Below, piece by piece: positions 38,308 through 47,369 of a DNA stretch of 64,000 nt. The translations under genes and the position numbers were made by a program. This DNA is from an uncultured Prevotellaceae bacterium (GTDB lineage Bacteria; Bacteroidota; Bacteroidia; Bacteroidales; Bacteroidaceae). Location of the stretch: the NCBI GenBank assembly GCA_900319385.1, contig ONOG01000020.1:92973-156972 (forward strand), given 5' to 3'. Numbering within the stretch: position 1 is the stretch's first letter; every line of letters begins with the position of its first letter. A model generated the notes under the pieces. The model searched no databases. It was not told the origin of the DNA and saw nothing but the letters and a program-made list of their open reading frames with translations.

Positions 38308-39183
38308 ATGAAAACAGGAATCGTACAGATGCGCTGCACGGACAGCGTGGAAATCAACCGCCAGCAGCTGGCAGAACGTATCGCCGAGGCTGCGCAGCAG
38401 GGTGCTGAACTGGTCGTGCTGCAAGAGTTGCACAACAGCCGCTACTTTTGCCAAGTGGAGCAAACGGAACTCTTCGACCTGGCCGAACCTATCCCTGGCC
38501 CCTCTACCGACTTCTTCGGCGCTCTCGCCAAAGATCACGGCATCGTGATCGTCTGTTCTCTCTTCGAACGCCGAGCTGCAGGGCTCTATCACAATACGGC
38601 CGTGGTGCTCGAACGCGACGGCTCGATTGCCGGCTGCTACCGCAAGATGCATATCCCCGACGACCCTGCCTACTACGAGAAATTCTACTTCACTCCTGGC
38701 GACCTCGGTTTCCATCCCATTCAGACCAGTGTGGGGCGTCTTGGCGTGCAGGTGTGCTGGGACCAGTGGTATCCTGAAGGTGCTCGGCTGATGGCTTTGC
38801 AGGGTGCCGAACTGCTCATCTATCCTACGGCCATCGGTTATGAGTCGAGCGACTCTCCGGAGGAACAGGAACGACAGCGCGAGGCGTGGACTACCGTGCA
38901 GCGCGGACATGCCGTCGCCAACGGGCTGCCTGTCATCAGTGTGAACCGTACGGGCCACGAGCCTGACCCGAGCGAGCAAACGGGCGGGATTGAGTTTTGG
39001 GGTAGTAGTTTCGTATGCGGACCTCAGGGCGAGTTCCTCTACCGTGCTCCTCAGGATGAAGAAGTTGTTGCCGTGGTGGATATCGACTTGCATCGCTCCG
39101 AGCAGGTGCGCCGCTGGTGGCCCTTCCTGCGCGACCGCCGCATCGACGAGTATGGTGGACTGCTGGAGCGATTTATCGACTGA
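38308..39183 (+). CDS. aguB: nitrilase-family amidohydrolase, N-carbamoylputrescine amidase-like
   Basis: 291 residues from ATG 38308. The nitrilase triad is clear: Glu40 (VLQELHNSRYFC), Lys113 (YRKMHIPDD) and Cys150 (VQVCWDQWYPEGAR). LHNSRYFCQ and KMHIPDDPAYYEKFYFTPGD are characteristic of N-carbamoylputrescine amidase, which gives putrescine, CO2 and ammonia. The usual partner, agmatine deiminase (aguA), is not adjacent. The gene is monocistronic. Confidence 0.92.
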   Translation: MKTGIVQMRCTDSVEINRQQLAERIAEAAQQGAELVVLQELHNSRYFCQVEQTELFDLAEPIPGPSTDFFGALAKDHGIVIVCSLFERRAAGLYHNTAVVLERDGSIAGCYRKMHIPDDPAYYEKFYFTPGDLGFHPIQTSVGRLGVQVCWDQWYPEGARLMALQGAELLIYPTAIGYESSDSPEEQERQREAWTTVQRGHAVANGLPVISVNRTGHEPDPSEQTGGIEFWGSSFVCGPQGEFLYRAPQDEEVVAVVDIDLHRSEQVRRWWPFLRDRRIDEYGGLLERFID

Positions 39184-39279
39184 ACACTCTAAATTAATAA
39201 TTAAAAATTAATAATTAAAAATTAACCACGAATTACACGAATTATACGAAAAGCTTAGAATTAAAAATTAAAAATTAAA
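39184..39279. repeat. AAAAATT tract with ACGAATTACACGAATT unit
   Basis: Tandem AAAAATT-type units and a short CACGAATTAYACGAATT repeat, of which a variant lies at 63927-63955. Confidence 0.65.
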
Positions 39280-39605
39280 AACACAAGTTTCGAATGTTGT
39301 TACTTTTATACCATGAATGCGATATTTTTATACCATGAATGAGTTCTAATTATTTCTAATTTTGCCTGCGGGTTGTCTGAGTTTTCAAAATATTTTGTTT
39401 TTGGCAACCATGAATTAGGGATGCTCCGCATCTATTCCCCTTCCGCAGGCAATAAAGCCGTAAGGCTTCCTAATTCATGGTTGCAATAAAGGAATAATAG
39501 AGAAAAAAATTAGAAATAATTAGAAATAATTCATGGTTTACATTCATTCCATTCATGGTATAAAATATTGATATACAAGGTGTCATTATTCCCGAAAGTT
39601 GAGTT
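39280..39605 (+). repeat. MITE-like nested palindrome, ACCATGAATTAG family, copy 1
   Basis: Ends are AACACAAGTTTCG and CCGAAAGTTGAGTT. Next inward, ATACCATGAAT.. TTCTAATTATTTCTAATT pairs with its complement near 39515-39560. The centre is a smaller palindrome ACCATGAATTAGG.. CCTAATTCATGGT around a GCTCCGCATCTATTCC.. CCGTAAGGC core. Copy 2 at 44808-45160 is in inverted orientation. No coding capacity. Confidence 0.85.
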
Positions 39606-39700
39606 AAAAATTAAAAATTAAAAATTAAAAGTGGAAAGTAACAACTTGTTAACTCGTTAACTCGTAACTTGTCAACTAAAAAATTAATAACTCAAAACAT
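39606..39700. repeat. AAAAATT heptamers and GTTAACTC octamer block
   Basis: Contains the same octamer block as 17240-17280 almost letter for letter, just after the helicase gene. Confidence 0.75.
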
Positions 39701-41056
39701 TCAGTGTGCTTCACGAAAAATGGTGTGAAGCCCTTTTATTTTCTGACCTTCGAGACGCTGGAGAAGGTCTGGGAGTTGTGCACGGGGGATGGCGACGTAG
39801 GAACATGATTCGAGCACGTCGATCCGACCGATGTCAGTGGCTTGTAGTTGGCCAACCTTACAGAGGAAGCCAAGGATGTCGCCTCGGCTAAGTCGATGTT
39901 GACGTCCCTTCCCGATGTAGAGGGTCGTGAAGTGTGGAGCGTGAAACGTGAAGTGTGAAGCGAAGGATAAGGTAGTAGGTACAAAGGACAACGGAGAGAG
40001 AGGTACCGCTGCAGCGATACTTTGTGCTTGCTCCTTTGTAATTAGCACCTTGTCCTTTATACTTTGTTCATCCTGTTCAGAAAGGTAATAGTAGATATGG
40101 GCTGCGATGTCGTCGGGCTTTCGATGGGTGGTATCGGAGGCATCGGCCCATTGCTCACGGCGTGCTGCACGACCATTGCGGTGGGTCAGCGTTTCGGCAT
40201 TTGTGGGCAGGTCGTAGTGGATGATGTGTGTGACGGCTGGGAAATCGAGTCCGCGGCTGGCCAGATCGGTTGTAATGAGGATGGGGCTGCTGCCGTTGAG
40301 GAACTTGACGAGGGCTCGTTCGCGCTGATTCTGCGGCAGGGCGCCGTGATAGGGTTCACAGGGCAGGCCTCGACGACGCAGCGTGTGGGCGGTGCGGTCG
40401 GCCGCTTCTCTGTGGTTGAGGAATACGATGGTTGAACTGTGTGGGGTGGTCAGAATGTGTGCAAGCTGCGCATAGAGTGTCTGGAGTTTGTTTTCGGATT
40501 TTACGGTGATGGAATAGGAGGAATGGGGATTGCCAGCAGACAAATAATCGAGACGGAGGGCATTGTGGATGGCTACGAAATGTGGAATTTCGGGACTGTC
40601 GGTGGCACTGAGCAGGATGCAACGCCGTAGGGCTGGCAACTGACGGATTATGTCGTGCAGCTGCTGCTGGAAACTGGTTTCGAGACACTTGTCAAATTCG
40701 TCAAGCACAAGTGTATGGACTTTCTCCAGGAATGTCGGCTGGTGGCGGAGGGTTCGAAGCAAAGAGCCTGGGGGCGTGACGAGGAGGGCTGAGTGAGGAA
40801 TTGAGGATGAAATAGCACGTGCCACACGATAGGTTTGTTGTGCCAGTTCACGTGTTGGGACGATGACGAGTGCCTGCGGAGCATCTTGGTCTGGGTCGAG
40901 GCTCTGCAGGAGTGGAAGCAGATAGGCAAGGGTCTTTCCGCTGCCGGTGGGGGAAAGGAGTATGATGTCGCGCTCGGATGCAGCGAAGGCTTGCTGCATC
41001 TGTTGCTGCATGGGTGTGAGTTGGGTGATTCCCAGGGGCTGGAGGTCTAATACCAT
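39701..41056 (-). CDS. DEAD-box RNA helicase with DbpA RNA-binding domain
   Basis: 451 residues from ATG 41056. Helicase motifs are the Q motif (LGITQLTPMQQQM), I SPTGSGKT, Ia PTRELAQQ, II as DEFD instead of DEAD, III SAT, and VI HRNGRAAR. The C-terminal 75 residues (LYIGKGRQHRLSRGDILGFLCKVGQLQATDIGRID) are the DbpA-type domain that binds 23S rRNA hairpin 92, so a ribosome assembly role is likely. The linker SFASHFTFHAPHFTT is coded by five CTTCACR heptamers. The ATG lies inside the end of the lptD-like gene. Confidence 0.9.
   Translation of the reverse strand: MVLDLQPLGITQLTPMQQQMQQAFAASERDIILLSPTGSGKTLAYLLPLLQSLDPDQDAPQALVIVPTRELAQQTYRVARAISSSIPHSALLVTPPGSLLRTLRHQPTFLEKVHTLVLDEFDKCLETSFQQQLHDIIRQLPALRRCILLSATDSPEIPHFVAIHNALRLDYLSAGNPHSSYSITVKSENKLQTLYAQLAHILTTPHSSTIVFLNHREAADRTAHTLRRRGLPCEPYHGALPQNQRERALVKFLNGSSPILITTDLASRGLDFPAVTHIIHYDLPTNAETLTHRNGRAARREQWADASDTTHRKPDDIAAHIYYYLSEQDEQSIKDKVLITKEQAQSIAAAVPLSPLSFVPTTLSFASHFTFHAPHFTTLYIGKGRQHRLSRGDILGFLCKVGQLQATDIGRIDVLESCSYVAIPRAQLPDLLQRLEGQKIKGLHTIFREAH
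39926..39960 (-). repeat. five CTTCACR heptamers in the helicase linker
   Basis: Minus strand units are CTTCACA, CTTCACG, TTTCACG, CTCCACA and CTTCACG, a degenerate form of the TTTTCAC family. Confidence 0.75.
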
Positions 41057-43935
41057 TGAACGGAACTGGAGTAGGAACTCTTTTTGTCGTACTTGAGGGC
41101 GTCGGTGAGGGTGCTGGCATTGGCGCGCAGCGTGACGTAGTAGGACGTATAGACGCCAAAGACGAGTCCGCCGCTGATGTTGAAGCAGTGCATGTCGCGA
41201 CTGATGTTGACGGTGGTCATTGAGATGGCGTGGTTGGTGAAGTCGTAGCCGGAGGAGAAGTTGACGTTCCAACCCGAGGAGAGTTTCACGTTGCCAGTGA
41301 GGTTGAAGTTCTGGACAAACTTGTAAGGATAGCGCATGGTGCGGACATTGATGGGACGGCTGCGGTCCTCGGCCATGGTGATGCCGTAGGAGAGTGTGAG
41401 TGTCCAAGGCATCGTGAACTTCATGTAGCCGTCGCTGTCAAGCCCTGCGTCGGTGTCTTTCTTCTGCAAACTGCCTTCTTCGTCCTCTCCTTCTTCGAGG
41501 TTGGATTCCTCTTCGTCTTCTTCGTCGCCACCACGACCAAAGAGTTTTCGGAAGGTTGCTTTCCACTGACGCCATGTCTGATTGTTGAGGTTGTAGGAGA
41601 AGGTTTTCGAAAGTCCCTGGAAACGTCCGAAGCGTCCGTATGACCATTCGGTGCGGTCGCCTTCGACGACATTTCCGTTTTCGTCGAAGGTGTAGGCGTA
41701 GGTGCGCCAGACAGAGTTTAGATTGAGAGTGAACTTGCCCCACTTGAGGCGCAGACGGGTGCTGAGGTTGCTCCAAGGCTGGCGCTTGGCAGCCATATTG
41801 TAGGAGATGCTGGCTCCGAGTTCGTCGATGATGCTGACCTTGCGAATGGAGTCGTTGCGGTCATGAATCTTCATCTCAATATTGTTGCCGATGTCGAAGG
41901 TGACGGAGCCAGACTTGCCTCGGCCTGGATAGCTGTAGAGGCTGCCCTGAAAGGGGGAATACTCGACGAGCGAGACGTTGCCGTCCTCGTCGGTACGGAC
42001 ATAGGTCTTGTAGTATCCGTAGCGGCTGGCACTGAAGTCGGGGGCGTAGCTGAACGAAACGGAGGGGGTGAACACATGACGGACCATCTCTATTTTTCGA
42101 CCAAAAATCTTGGGATTTGGCTTGTAGAATCCGTAGAGTTTTGTGTTCATCGAGAGGGCAAGGTTGTAGTTATAGACGCGGTTGAAGCCATAGATGGTAT
42201 CGCGCACCACTTCCTGGCGACGCACATCCCAGTCTTGCTCAACGCGTTTGCTGTACCAGCGCTCGGTGTAGCGGAATGAAGGTACAACGTTAATGTACTT
42301 GAATAGTTGGAAGGAAGCCTGGATCGGAATCTCGTGCTTCATGCCGTTTTGCCAGTCCTTGATGAGGTTCGACTTGAGCAGCTGGTCTTCCTTGGTGTTG
42401 ATGCTGTTCTGCAAGGTTCCTGTGTATTGGAACGAGATGCGTTCGTACCATCGCTCCTTCCCCACCCGCTTCTTGCGCTTGAAGGGATAGATGCGTTGGA
42501 GGCTGATACTGAGGTTGGGGAGGGTGACGGCAATTGACGAGTCGCGCATGTTCTGCGAGATGTTCAGACCAGTCGAAATGCTCAGGCCCAGCTTGGGGAA
42601 AGTGCGTGAATAGTTGACAGCAGAGGTACGCACCGACTGACTGTAAGAAGTCGGGTTGTAGAGGCTCGTCATGTTGTTCTTCTCGTAACTTTCGGTGGCA
42701 AAGTTGACACTGGCCGAAAGCGTACTGTTGGGGTGTGCCTTGGGGTCTTGACGGTGACTCCACTGAAGCTTGAAGTTCTTCGCCTCTGTGTAGTCAGCCA
42801 TATTCTTTTCACCCGTCTTGGTCACCTGGTAGTTGAAGTAGAAGTTGCCGCTATACTTGTAACGGTTCTTGTAGGTGGTCTGTGCTCCTATGCCCCATGA
42901 GCCCTTCGTGAAGATTTCGCCCGTCAGTTTGAGGTCCCACTTGTCGCTGACGGCAAAGTAATAGCCACCGTCGCGGAGATAGAAGCCGCGGGTTTGTTCA
43001 TCGCCATACGACGGCATGATAAAGCCGCTGCTATACTTTTTTGAAAAAGGGAAATAGGCAAAAGGCAAGACAATCGGCGTAGGCACATCCTCAATAACAA
43101 GCCATGCAGGACCCGTAAAAATACTCTTTCCTGTATAAACCTTGGCACGGCTTAGGGCGATGTAGAAGTGGGGATGCTCCTCGTCGCAGGTCGTGTAGCG
43201 GCCATGACGCAAGTAGAGGTCCTTGTTATTGCCCTTCTTCGACTCTTCACTATAGACAAAACCCTCGTCCTGCTCGGTCGTCACGTTGGTGATAAAGCCT
43301 TTCTGTGTATCGAAGTTGTAGGCCATCGTCTCCGACTCATATTCGTCGTTGCCTTGCTTGAACTTAGGTTTGCCCTGCAGCACACCCAGCGAGTCGGGTA
43401 CACCATGCGCATACACCAGGTTGCTGTCCAGACTCATTTCAATCTGCTCTGCCTTGAGCGAAATGTTCTGATAATCCACCTGCGATTCGCCAAACAGGTA
43501 GGCACGATTCTGCCCCATCATAAACACAATGGAGTCCTTTGCCTCGTAAGCTACAGGATCTTCCAACGCACTCTTTTTCTTGTGCTTGGCCAGCGAATCC
43601 TCGACCGCAGCCACTGAGTCGTTCCACTGCACCGTGCCACGCTGTGCACGTTCGCTTCCTCCAGTTTTCGTTCCACCCCGTTCGGCATCAAACTGCCGGC
43701 GTATGCTATCCAGATTCAGCAGATATGTGCGTTCCTCACCCAACGAATCGTCGGGCAAAGCTTCTACACCCTGCGGCAAAGAGTCAGGAAAGAGAGGCAG
43801 AGAATCAGGCAGCAACGAATCGACAGCGGCAACAAGAAAGGTTGGCCTCCACACAGAGGCCGCACCCATATTGCCCTGAGCCATCGTCAGAATGGTCAAG
43901 ACAAACATTGCCAGTAGCACGATGCGCTGCTTCAA
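41047..43935 (-). CDS. lptD: LptD-like outer membrane LPS assembly protein
   Basis: 962 residues from TTG 43935; no ATG fits. The signal peptide ends near LTMAQG. An OstA-type periplasmic jelly roll (about 130-260) has YLFGESQVDYQNISLKAEQIEMSLDSNLVYAHGVPDSLG and FNTQKGFITNV-like text, followed by VYTGKSIFTGPAWLVIEDVPTPIVLPFAYFPF and a long beta-barrel. An acidic Glu/Asp-rich insertion (EEDEEESNLEEGEDEE) sits near residue 830, probably an extracellular loop. It is the Bacteroidetes version of the protein that inserts LPS in the outer leaflet. Confidence 0.88.
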   Translation of the reverse strand: MKQRIVLLAMFVLTILTMAQGNMGAASVWRPTFLVAAVDSLLPDSLPLFPDSLPQGVEALPDDSLGEERTYLLNLDSIRRQFDAERGGTKTGGSERAQRGTVQWNDSVAAVEDSLAKHKKKSALEDPVAYEAKDSIVFMMGQNRAYLFGESQVDYQNISLKAEQIEMSLDSNLVYAHGVPDSLGVLQGKPKFKQGNDEYESETMAYNFDTQKGFITNVTTEQDEGFVYSEESKKGNNKDLYLRHGRYTTCDEEHPHFYIALSRAKVYTGKSIFTGPAWLVIEDVPTPIVLPFAYFPFSKKYSSGFIMPSYGDEQTRGFYLRDGGYYFAVSDKWDLKLTGEIFTKGSWGIGAQTTYKNRYKYSGNFYFNYQVTKTGEKNMADYTEAKNFKLQWSHRQDPKAHPNSTLSASVNFATESYEKNNMTSLYNPTSYSQSVRTSAVNYSRTFPKLGLSISTGLNISQNMRDSSIAVTLPNLSISLQRIYPFKRKKRVGKERWYERISFQYTGTLQNSINTKEDQLLKSNLIKDWQNGMKHEIPIQASFQLFKYINVVPSFRYTERWYSKRVEQDWDVRRQEVVRDTIYGFNRVYNYNLALSMNTKLYGFYKPNPKIFGRKIEMVRHVFTPSVSFSYAPDFSASRYGYYKTYVRTDEDGNVSLVEYSPFQGSLYSYPGRGKSGSVTFDIGNNIEMKIHDRNDSIRKVSIIDELGASISYNMAAKRQPWSNLSTRLRLKWGKFTLNLNSVWRTYAYTFDENGNVVEGDRTEWSYGRFGRFQGLSKTFSYNLNNQTWRQWKATFRKLFGRGGDEEDEEESNLEEGEDEEGSLQKKDTDAGLDSDGYMKFTMPWTLTLSYGITMAEDRSRPINVRTMRYPYKFVQNFNLTGNVKLSSGWNVNFSSGYDFTNHAISMTTVNISRDMHCFNISGGLVFGVYTSYYVTLRANASTLTDALKYDKKSSYSSSVQWY

Positions 43936-44012
43936 ACGTTACGCTTTTTCTAAATTCGCCGCGAAGTTACGAAAAAAACTGCACATAGACGCCAGCGAAA
44001 CACTTAAAAAAG

Positions 44013-44720
44013 CTAAACAAGCGAAAATGCAACGTCCATCATCTTCGTAAACGTTGTCTGACGTTCCTCGGCCGAAGCAGAATCACCCTTCAAAATATGG
44101 TCTGAAATCGTACAGATGCCCAGTGCACGGTTGCCACTGCGAGCTGCATTCATATACAGCGCAGCAATCTCCATCTCTACAGCCAGCACGCCCATGGCGA
44201 TCCATTTTTCGTTGTGCGCATTCTCGGTGTAGAACGTGTCGCTCGACATCACATTGCCAACCTTATACTTATAGCCCAGTCGCTCACACTCCTCCACCGC
44301 ACCGCGAAGCAAGTCGAAGTCGGCAATCGGTGCAAACGTCCCAGCCAGCTCGTACTGGTCAGCATAACTCGAATTCGTGCACGCACCCATCGCGATAGCC
44401 AAGTCACCCACGTTCAAGTCGTTGTTGATCGAACCAGCCGACCCCACGCGGATAATCGACTTCACCCCGTAGAAGTTGTACAACTCATACGTATAGATGC
44501 CAATCGATGGTATGCCCATACCGTGTCCCATCACACTGACCCGTTTGCCCTGGTACGTGCCCGTGTAGCCGAGCATTCCACGTACCTGGTTGAAACAGAC
44601 AGCATCCGTCAGATAGCGTTCAGCCATGAATTTCACACGCAGCGGGTCGCCCGCCATGATAACAGTCTCGGCAATGTCGCCCAGTTTTGCCCCGATGTGA
44701 GGCGTCGGTGTTTTGCTCAT
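44013..44720 (-). CDS. deoD: purine nucleoside phosphorylase, DeoD type
   Basis: 235 residues. It cleaves purine nucleosides with phosphate in salvage. TPHIGAKLGDIAETVIMAGDPLRVKFMAE is the family start, GHGMGIPSIGIYTYEL and IIRVGSAGSI form the phosphate/ribose site, VEMEIAALYM binds ribose and ISDHILKGD carries the catalytic Asp. The length is normal for the hexameric class. Confidence 0.96.
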   Translation of the reverse strand: MSKTPTPHIGAKLGDIAETVIMAGDPLRVKFMAERYLTDAVCFNQVRGMLGYTGTYQGKRVSVMGHGMGIPSIGIYTYELYNFYGVKSIIRVGSAGSINNDLNVGDLAIAMGACTNSSYADQYELAGTFAPIADFDLLRGAVEECERLGYKYKVGNVMSSDTFYTENAHNEKWIAMGVLAVEMEIAALYMNAARSGNRALGICTISDHILKGDSASAEERQTTFTKMMDVAFSLV

Positions 44721-44749
44721 AATAAAACGATTTTACAATTAGACAACGG

Positions 44750-44757
44750 CAAAGATA
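44750..44757 (-). promoter_or_regulatory. deoD -7 box
   Basis: TATCTTTG on the minus strand, 30 bp before the ATG; no clear -33 box. Confidence 0.55.
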
Positions 44758-44807
44758 CAACATATAATTGGAAATTGAAAATTAAAAATTAAAAATAAAA
44801 AATTAAA

Positions 44808-45160
44808 AACTCAACTTTCGGAAATGATGACGCCTTGTATATCTGTATTTATACCATGAATTAGTTCTAATTATTTCTAATTCCTGTCAATGAATTTCCG
44901 TTTTTTTGCGACCATGAATTAGGAAGCCTCACGGCTTTATTGCTGCGGAAAAGGAATAGATGCGGAGCATCACAAATTCATGGTTATGAATTAGGAAGCC
45001 TCACGGCTTTATTGCTGCGGAAAAGGAATAGATGCGGAGCATCACAAATTCATGGTTGCCTAAGAATCAAGTTTTTGGAAGCTGGGGGGGGCCGCAGGCA
45101 AAATTAGAAATAATTAGAAAAAATTCATGGTATAAAAAAACTACTTGCGAAACTTGAGTT
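44808..45160 (-). repeat. MITE-like nested palindrome, ACCATGAATTAG family, copy 2
   Basis: Inverted relative to 39280-39605. Ends are AACTCAACTTTCGG and CGAAACTTGAGTT. Its inner module of about 71 bp (ATGAATTAGGAAGCCTCACGG.. GCGGAGCATC) is present twice in tandem, which explains the greater length. Confidence 0.85.
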
Positions 45161-45220
45161 AAAAATAAAAAACTCATCAACTTAAAAACTCAAAATGTTG
45201 GCAGAAGACAAAAAAATACA

Positions 45221-45228
45221 TAACTTTG
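45221..45228 (+). promoter_or_regulatory. -7 box, far upstream of the LOG-family gene
   Basis: TAACTTTG with a TTGG 20 bp before it. It lies 206 bp before the ATG at 45434. The leader in between is almost entirely repeat blocks, as if repeats had pushed promoter and gene apart. Confidence 0.45.
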
Positions 45229-45239
45229 CAACGAACGTG

Positions 45240-45420
45240 AAGCATAAAGTGAAAAATTAAAAATTAAAAGTTAAAAGTTGACGGGTTAACAAGTTGACAA
45301 GTTGACGAGTTGTTACTTTTCATCCACGTTGTACTTCGTACTTGGTACTTTGTACTTAAGTTAACTCGTTAACTCGTAACTTGTCAACTAAAAAATTAAA
45401 AATTAAAAACTCTAGTATCC
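45240..45420. repeat. composite block of AAAAATT, AAGTTGAC and GTACTTY units
   Basis: Order: AAAAATT heptamers, AAGTTGAC octamers, a constant TTACTTTTCATCCACG link, GTACTTY heptamers, GTTAACTC octamers, AAAAATT heptamers. The same order recurs near 47286, 53012 and 62330, and inverted near 51525. Confidence 0.8.
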
Positions 45421-45433
45421 AATTTTCCAATAT

Positions 45434-46405
45434 ATGATCAGCAATATCAACCTCGGTCAGCAACTGCAGGTGATAGAACACCTCCGTGCCGTTCCCTACG
45501 ACGTCACCCCCACCCGACTCTACACCGCTGCCAGCCTCTATCAGGGCTACGACCCCGACACACCATCCACCTTCCCGACCTGCTACGACAGCCGAGTCTA
45601 TCAGCACTACCTCCAGACAGGCAAACTGACCGACAACGTTGCCGAAGACTTTGCACGCACCCTCCACGACCACCGCATCCACACAGCCATGCGCGAGTTT
45701 CTTGACACCCGCAACCCCATCGACTGCGTCGGCATCATGGGCGGACATGCACTCCTGCGCACCGACCCCATGTATCGCGAAATAGTCCTCATCAGCAAGC
45801 AACTCACCGAGCATGGTTTTCTCATGATCAGCGGCGGAGGCCCGGGAGCCATGGAGGCCACCCACCTCGGAGCCTGGATGGCCGGACGCACTCTCCGCGA
45901 ACTCGATGACGCACTCGCCATACTTATGCCACACCCTACGTTTCAAGACCCTGCGTGGCTCGCATCCGCTTTCCGCGTCATGCAACGCTATCCACAAGAC
46001 CCGCTCTGCGTATCCCTGGGCATCCCCACCTGGCTCTACGGCCACGAACCCGCCACCCCCTTTGCCACCCACATCGCAAAGCTCTTCGAGAACAGCCTGC
46101 GCGAAGACAGCATCCTCACCCTCGCCTACGGCGGCATCATCTATGCCCCAGGCAGTGCCGGAACCATGCAGGAAATCTTCCAGGACGCCGTCCAGAACCA
46201 CTACCTCTCCTTCGGGTTCAGCAGTCCGATGGTTTTCCTCGGCCGTCAGTTCTGGACCGAAGAAATGCCAGCCTACACACTCCTCAGCGGCATGATGCAG
46301 ACAGGCAAATACCGCAACCTACTCCTCACGCTGTCCGATGACAGTCAACAAATCATTGCTGCCATCGAAGCGTTCAGAGAAAAAGCAAAATCGGAGAAGA
46401 AATAA
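45434..46405 (+). CDS. LOG-family Rossmann-fold protein
   Basis: 323 residues. A long N-terminal helical part (1-85) precedes the Rossmann core: CVGIMGGHALLR, LMISGGGPGAMEATHLGAWMAG and YAPGSAGTMQEIFQDAVQNHY, a variant of the PGGxGTxxE motif of lysine decarboxylase-like/LOG proteins. LOG enzymes hydrolyse nucleoside 5'-monophosphates. In bacteria the larger members resemble PpnN nucleosidase; the exact substrate here is open. A strong terminator follows. Confidence 0.88.
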   Translation: MISNINLGQQLQVIEHLRAVPYDVTPTRLYTAASLYQGYDPDTPSTFPTCYDSRVYQHYLQTGKLTDNVAEDFARTLHDHRIHTAMREFLDTRNPIDCVGIMGGHALLRTDPMYREIVLISKQLTEHGFLMISGGGPGAMEATHLGAWMAGRTLRELDDALAILMPHPTFQDPAWLASAFRVMQRYPQDPLCVSLGIPTWLYGHEPATPFATHIAKLFENSLREDSILTLAYGGIIYAPGSAGTMQEIFQDAVQNHYLSFGFSSPMVFLGRQFWTEEMPAYTLLSGMMQTGKYRNLLLTLSDDSQQIIAAIEAFREKAKSEKK

Positions 46406-46431
46406 AATGAAGGAATTTATTCCAACGTAAT

Positions 46432-46467
46432 GAGGGGGTGGCAACATCAATGCCATCCCCTCTTTTT
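46432..46467 (+). terminator. intrinsic terminator after the LOG-family gene
   Basis: A 12-bp stem (46432-46443 with 46451-46462, one G-U pair), 7-nt loop, then TTTTT. Confidence 0.9.
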
Positions 46468-46486
46468 CTATATTCCCCATGGAAAC

Positions 46487-47221
46487 CTACTCCTTGGCTC
46501 CGTTGCGAATCCAGTCGGCAAGAAGCGTGAGGAGGTGGCTGTCCTTTTCGGGGCTGAGCATGTCGGCGTGCGACTGCCCCCAGTCGGCGGTGATGTCGGT
46601 GGTGACGACCTGATAGAGGACGCTGCTGCGCAGACTGCCTGGCTCAACAAGCAGTTGCCCTTCGACCCGCTTGGAGGGGACTCCCACGAGAGCCTCGTAG
46701 CTCTTGCCGGAGGTGAGATAGAGTCCACGGGCAGCAAAGCTGCTGCCTCCGTGGCAACTGATGCAGCGACGGTCGAAGAAGTCGGTCTGCAGCGTGGCAT
46801 ACATTCCGACATCGACGTCACCGGCACGAAGCAGGATGAGGTCGTCGGTCTGCAGGGCTGTTCCTTCGAGACGGGCATAGGTGGAGACGCGCTGATGGAG
46901 GGTGTTGACGATGCAGAGTTCGAGGCTGGTGACTTCGGAGGGGATGTTGGTGAGGGTGACATCGACAGTGCCGTCGGCAGCGGGACGGAGCAGACGTACA
47001 ACGGATGCATAGTCGTCATCGGAGCTGAAGCCGGCGAAGGCAAGGTCGTAGCCTTTGGGCCATGTGTCGGCACCGCTGACAAGGGCTGTGAGGCGGGCTG
47101 TGCGACCATCGGGCACGTCGATAGTCTTCTCTGTCACACTACCGTCGTCGCAGGAGATGAGGAGCGCGAGGGATAATGTACAGAGTGTTTGGAACAATGT
47201 ATGACGAATGTAGGAGGACAT
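46487..47221 (-). CDS. lipoprotein with a single c-type heme site
   Basis: 244 residues with a lipoprotein signal (SLALLISC, lipid on Cys24). About 30-145 is a beta-rich domain without known motifs. About 148-244 looks like a short cytochrome c domain: CISCH at 153-157 and a Met candidate late (SHADMLSPEK). It would sit in the outer or inner membrane facing the periplasm. Last gene of the imelysin/di-heme cluster, so an electron carrier for that system is likely (inference). Confidence 0.8.
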   Translation of the reverse strand: MSSYIRHTLFQTLCTLSLALLISCDDGSVTEKTIDVPDGRTARLTALVSGADTWPKGYDLAFAGFSSDDDYASVVRLLRPAADGTVDVTLTNIPSEVTSLELCIVNTLHQRVSTYARLEGTALQTDDLILLRAGDVDVGMYATLQTDFFDRRCISCHGGSSFAARGLYLTSGKSYEALVGVPSKRVEGQLLVEPGSLRSSVLYQVVTTDITADWGQSHADMLSPEKDSHLLTLLADWIRNGAKE

Positions 47222-47369
47222 TATAAAATTAAAAATTAAAAGTGAAAAGTTAAAAGTGAAAAATTGAAAATTAAAAATTAAAAATTAAAAGTTGACGAGT
47301 TAACAAGTTGACAAGTTGACGAGTTGTTACTTATCATCCACGTTGTACTTTGTACTTTGTCTTTTGTCC
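47222..47369. repeat. composite heptamer/octamer block between two cluster genes
   Basis: AAAAATT, AAAAGTG, AAGTTGAC and GTACTTT units in the standard order fill the gap between the cytochrome lipoprotein and the porin. Confidence 0.75.

Noticed and set aside
39280..39605. Insertion sequence
   Set aside because: Inverted ends but no transposase frame; called MITE-like only.
45356..46201. 281-residue minus-strand gene
   Set aside because: Antisense to the LOG-family gene, whose motifs are clear.
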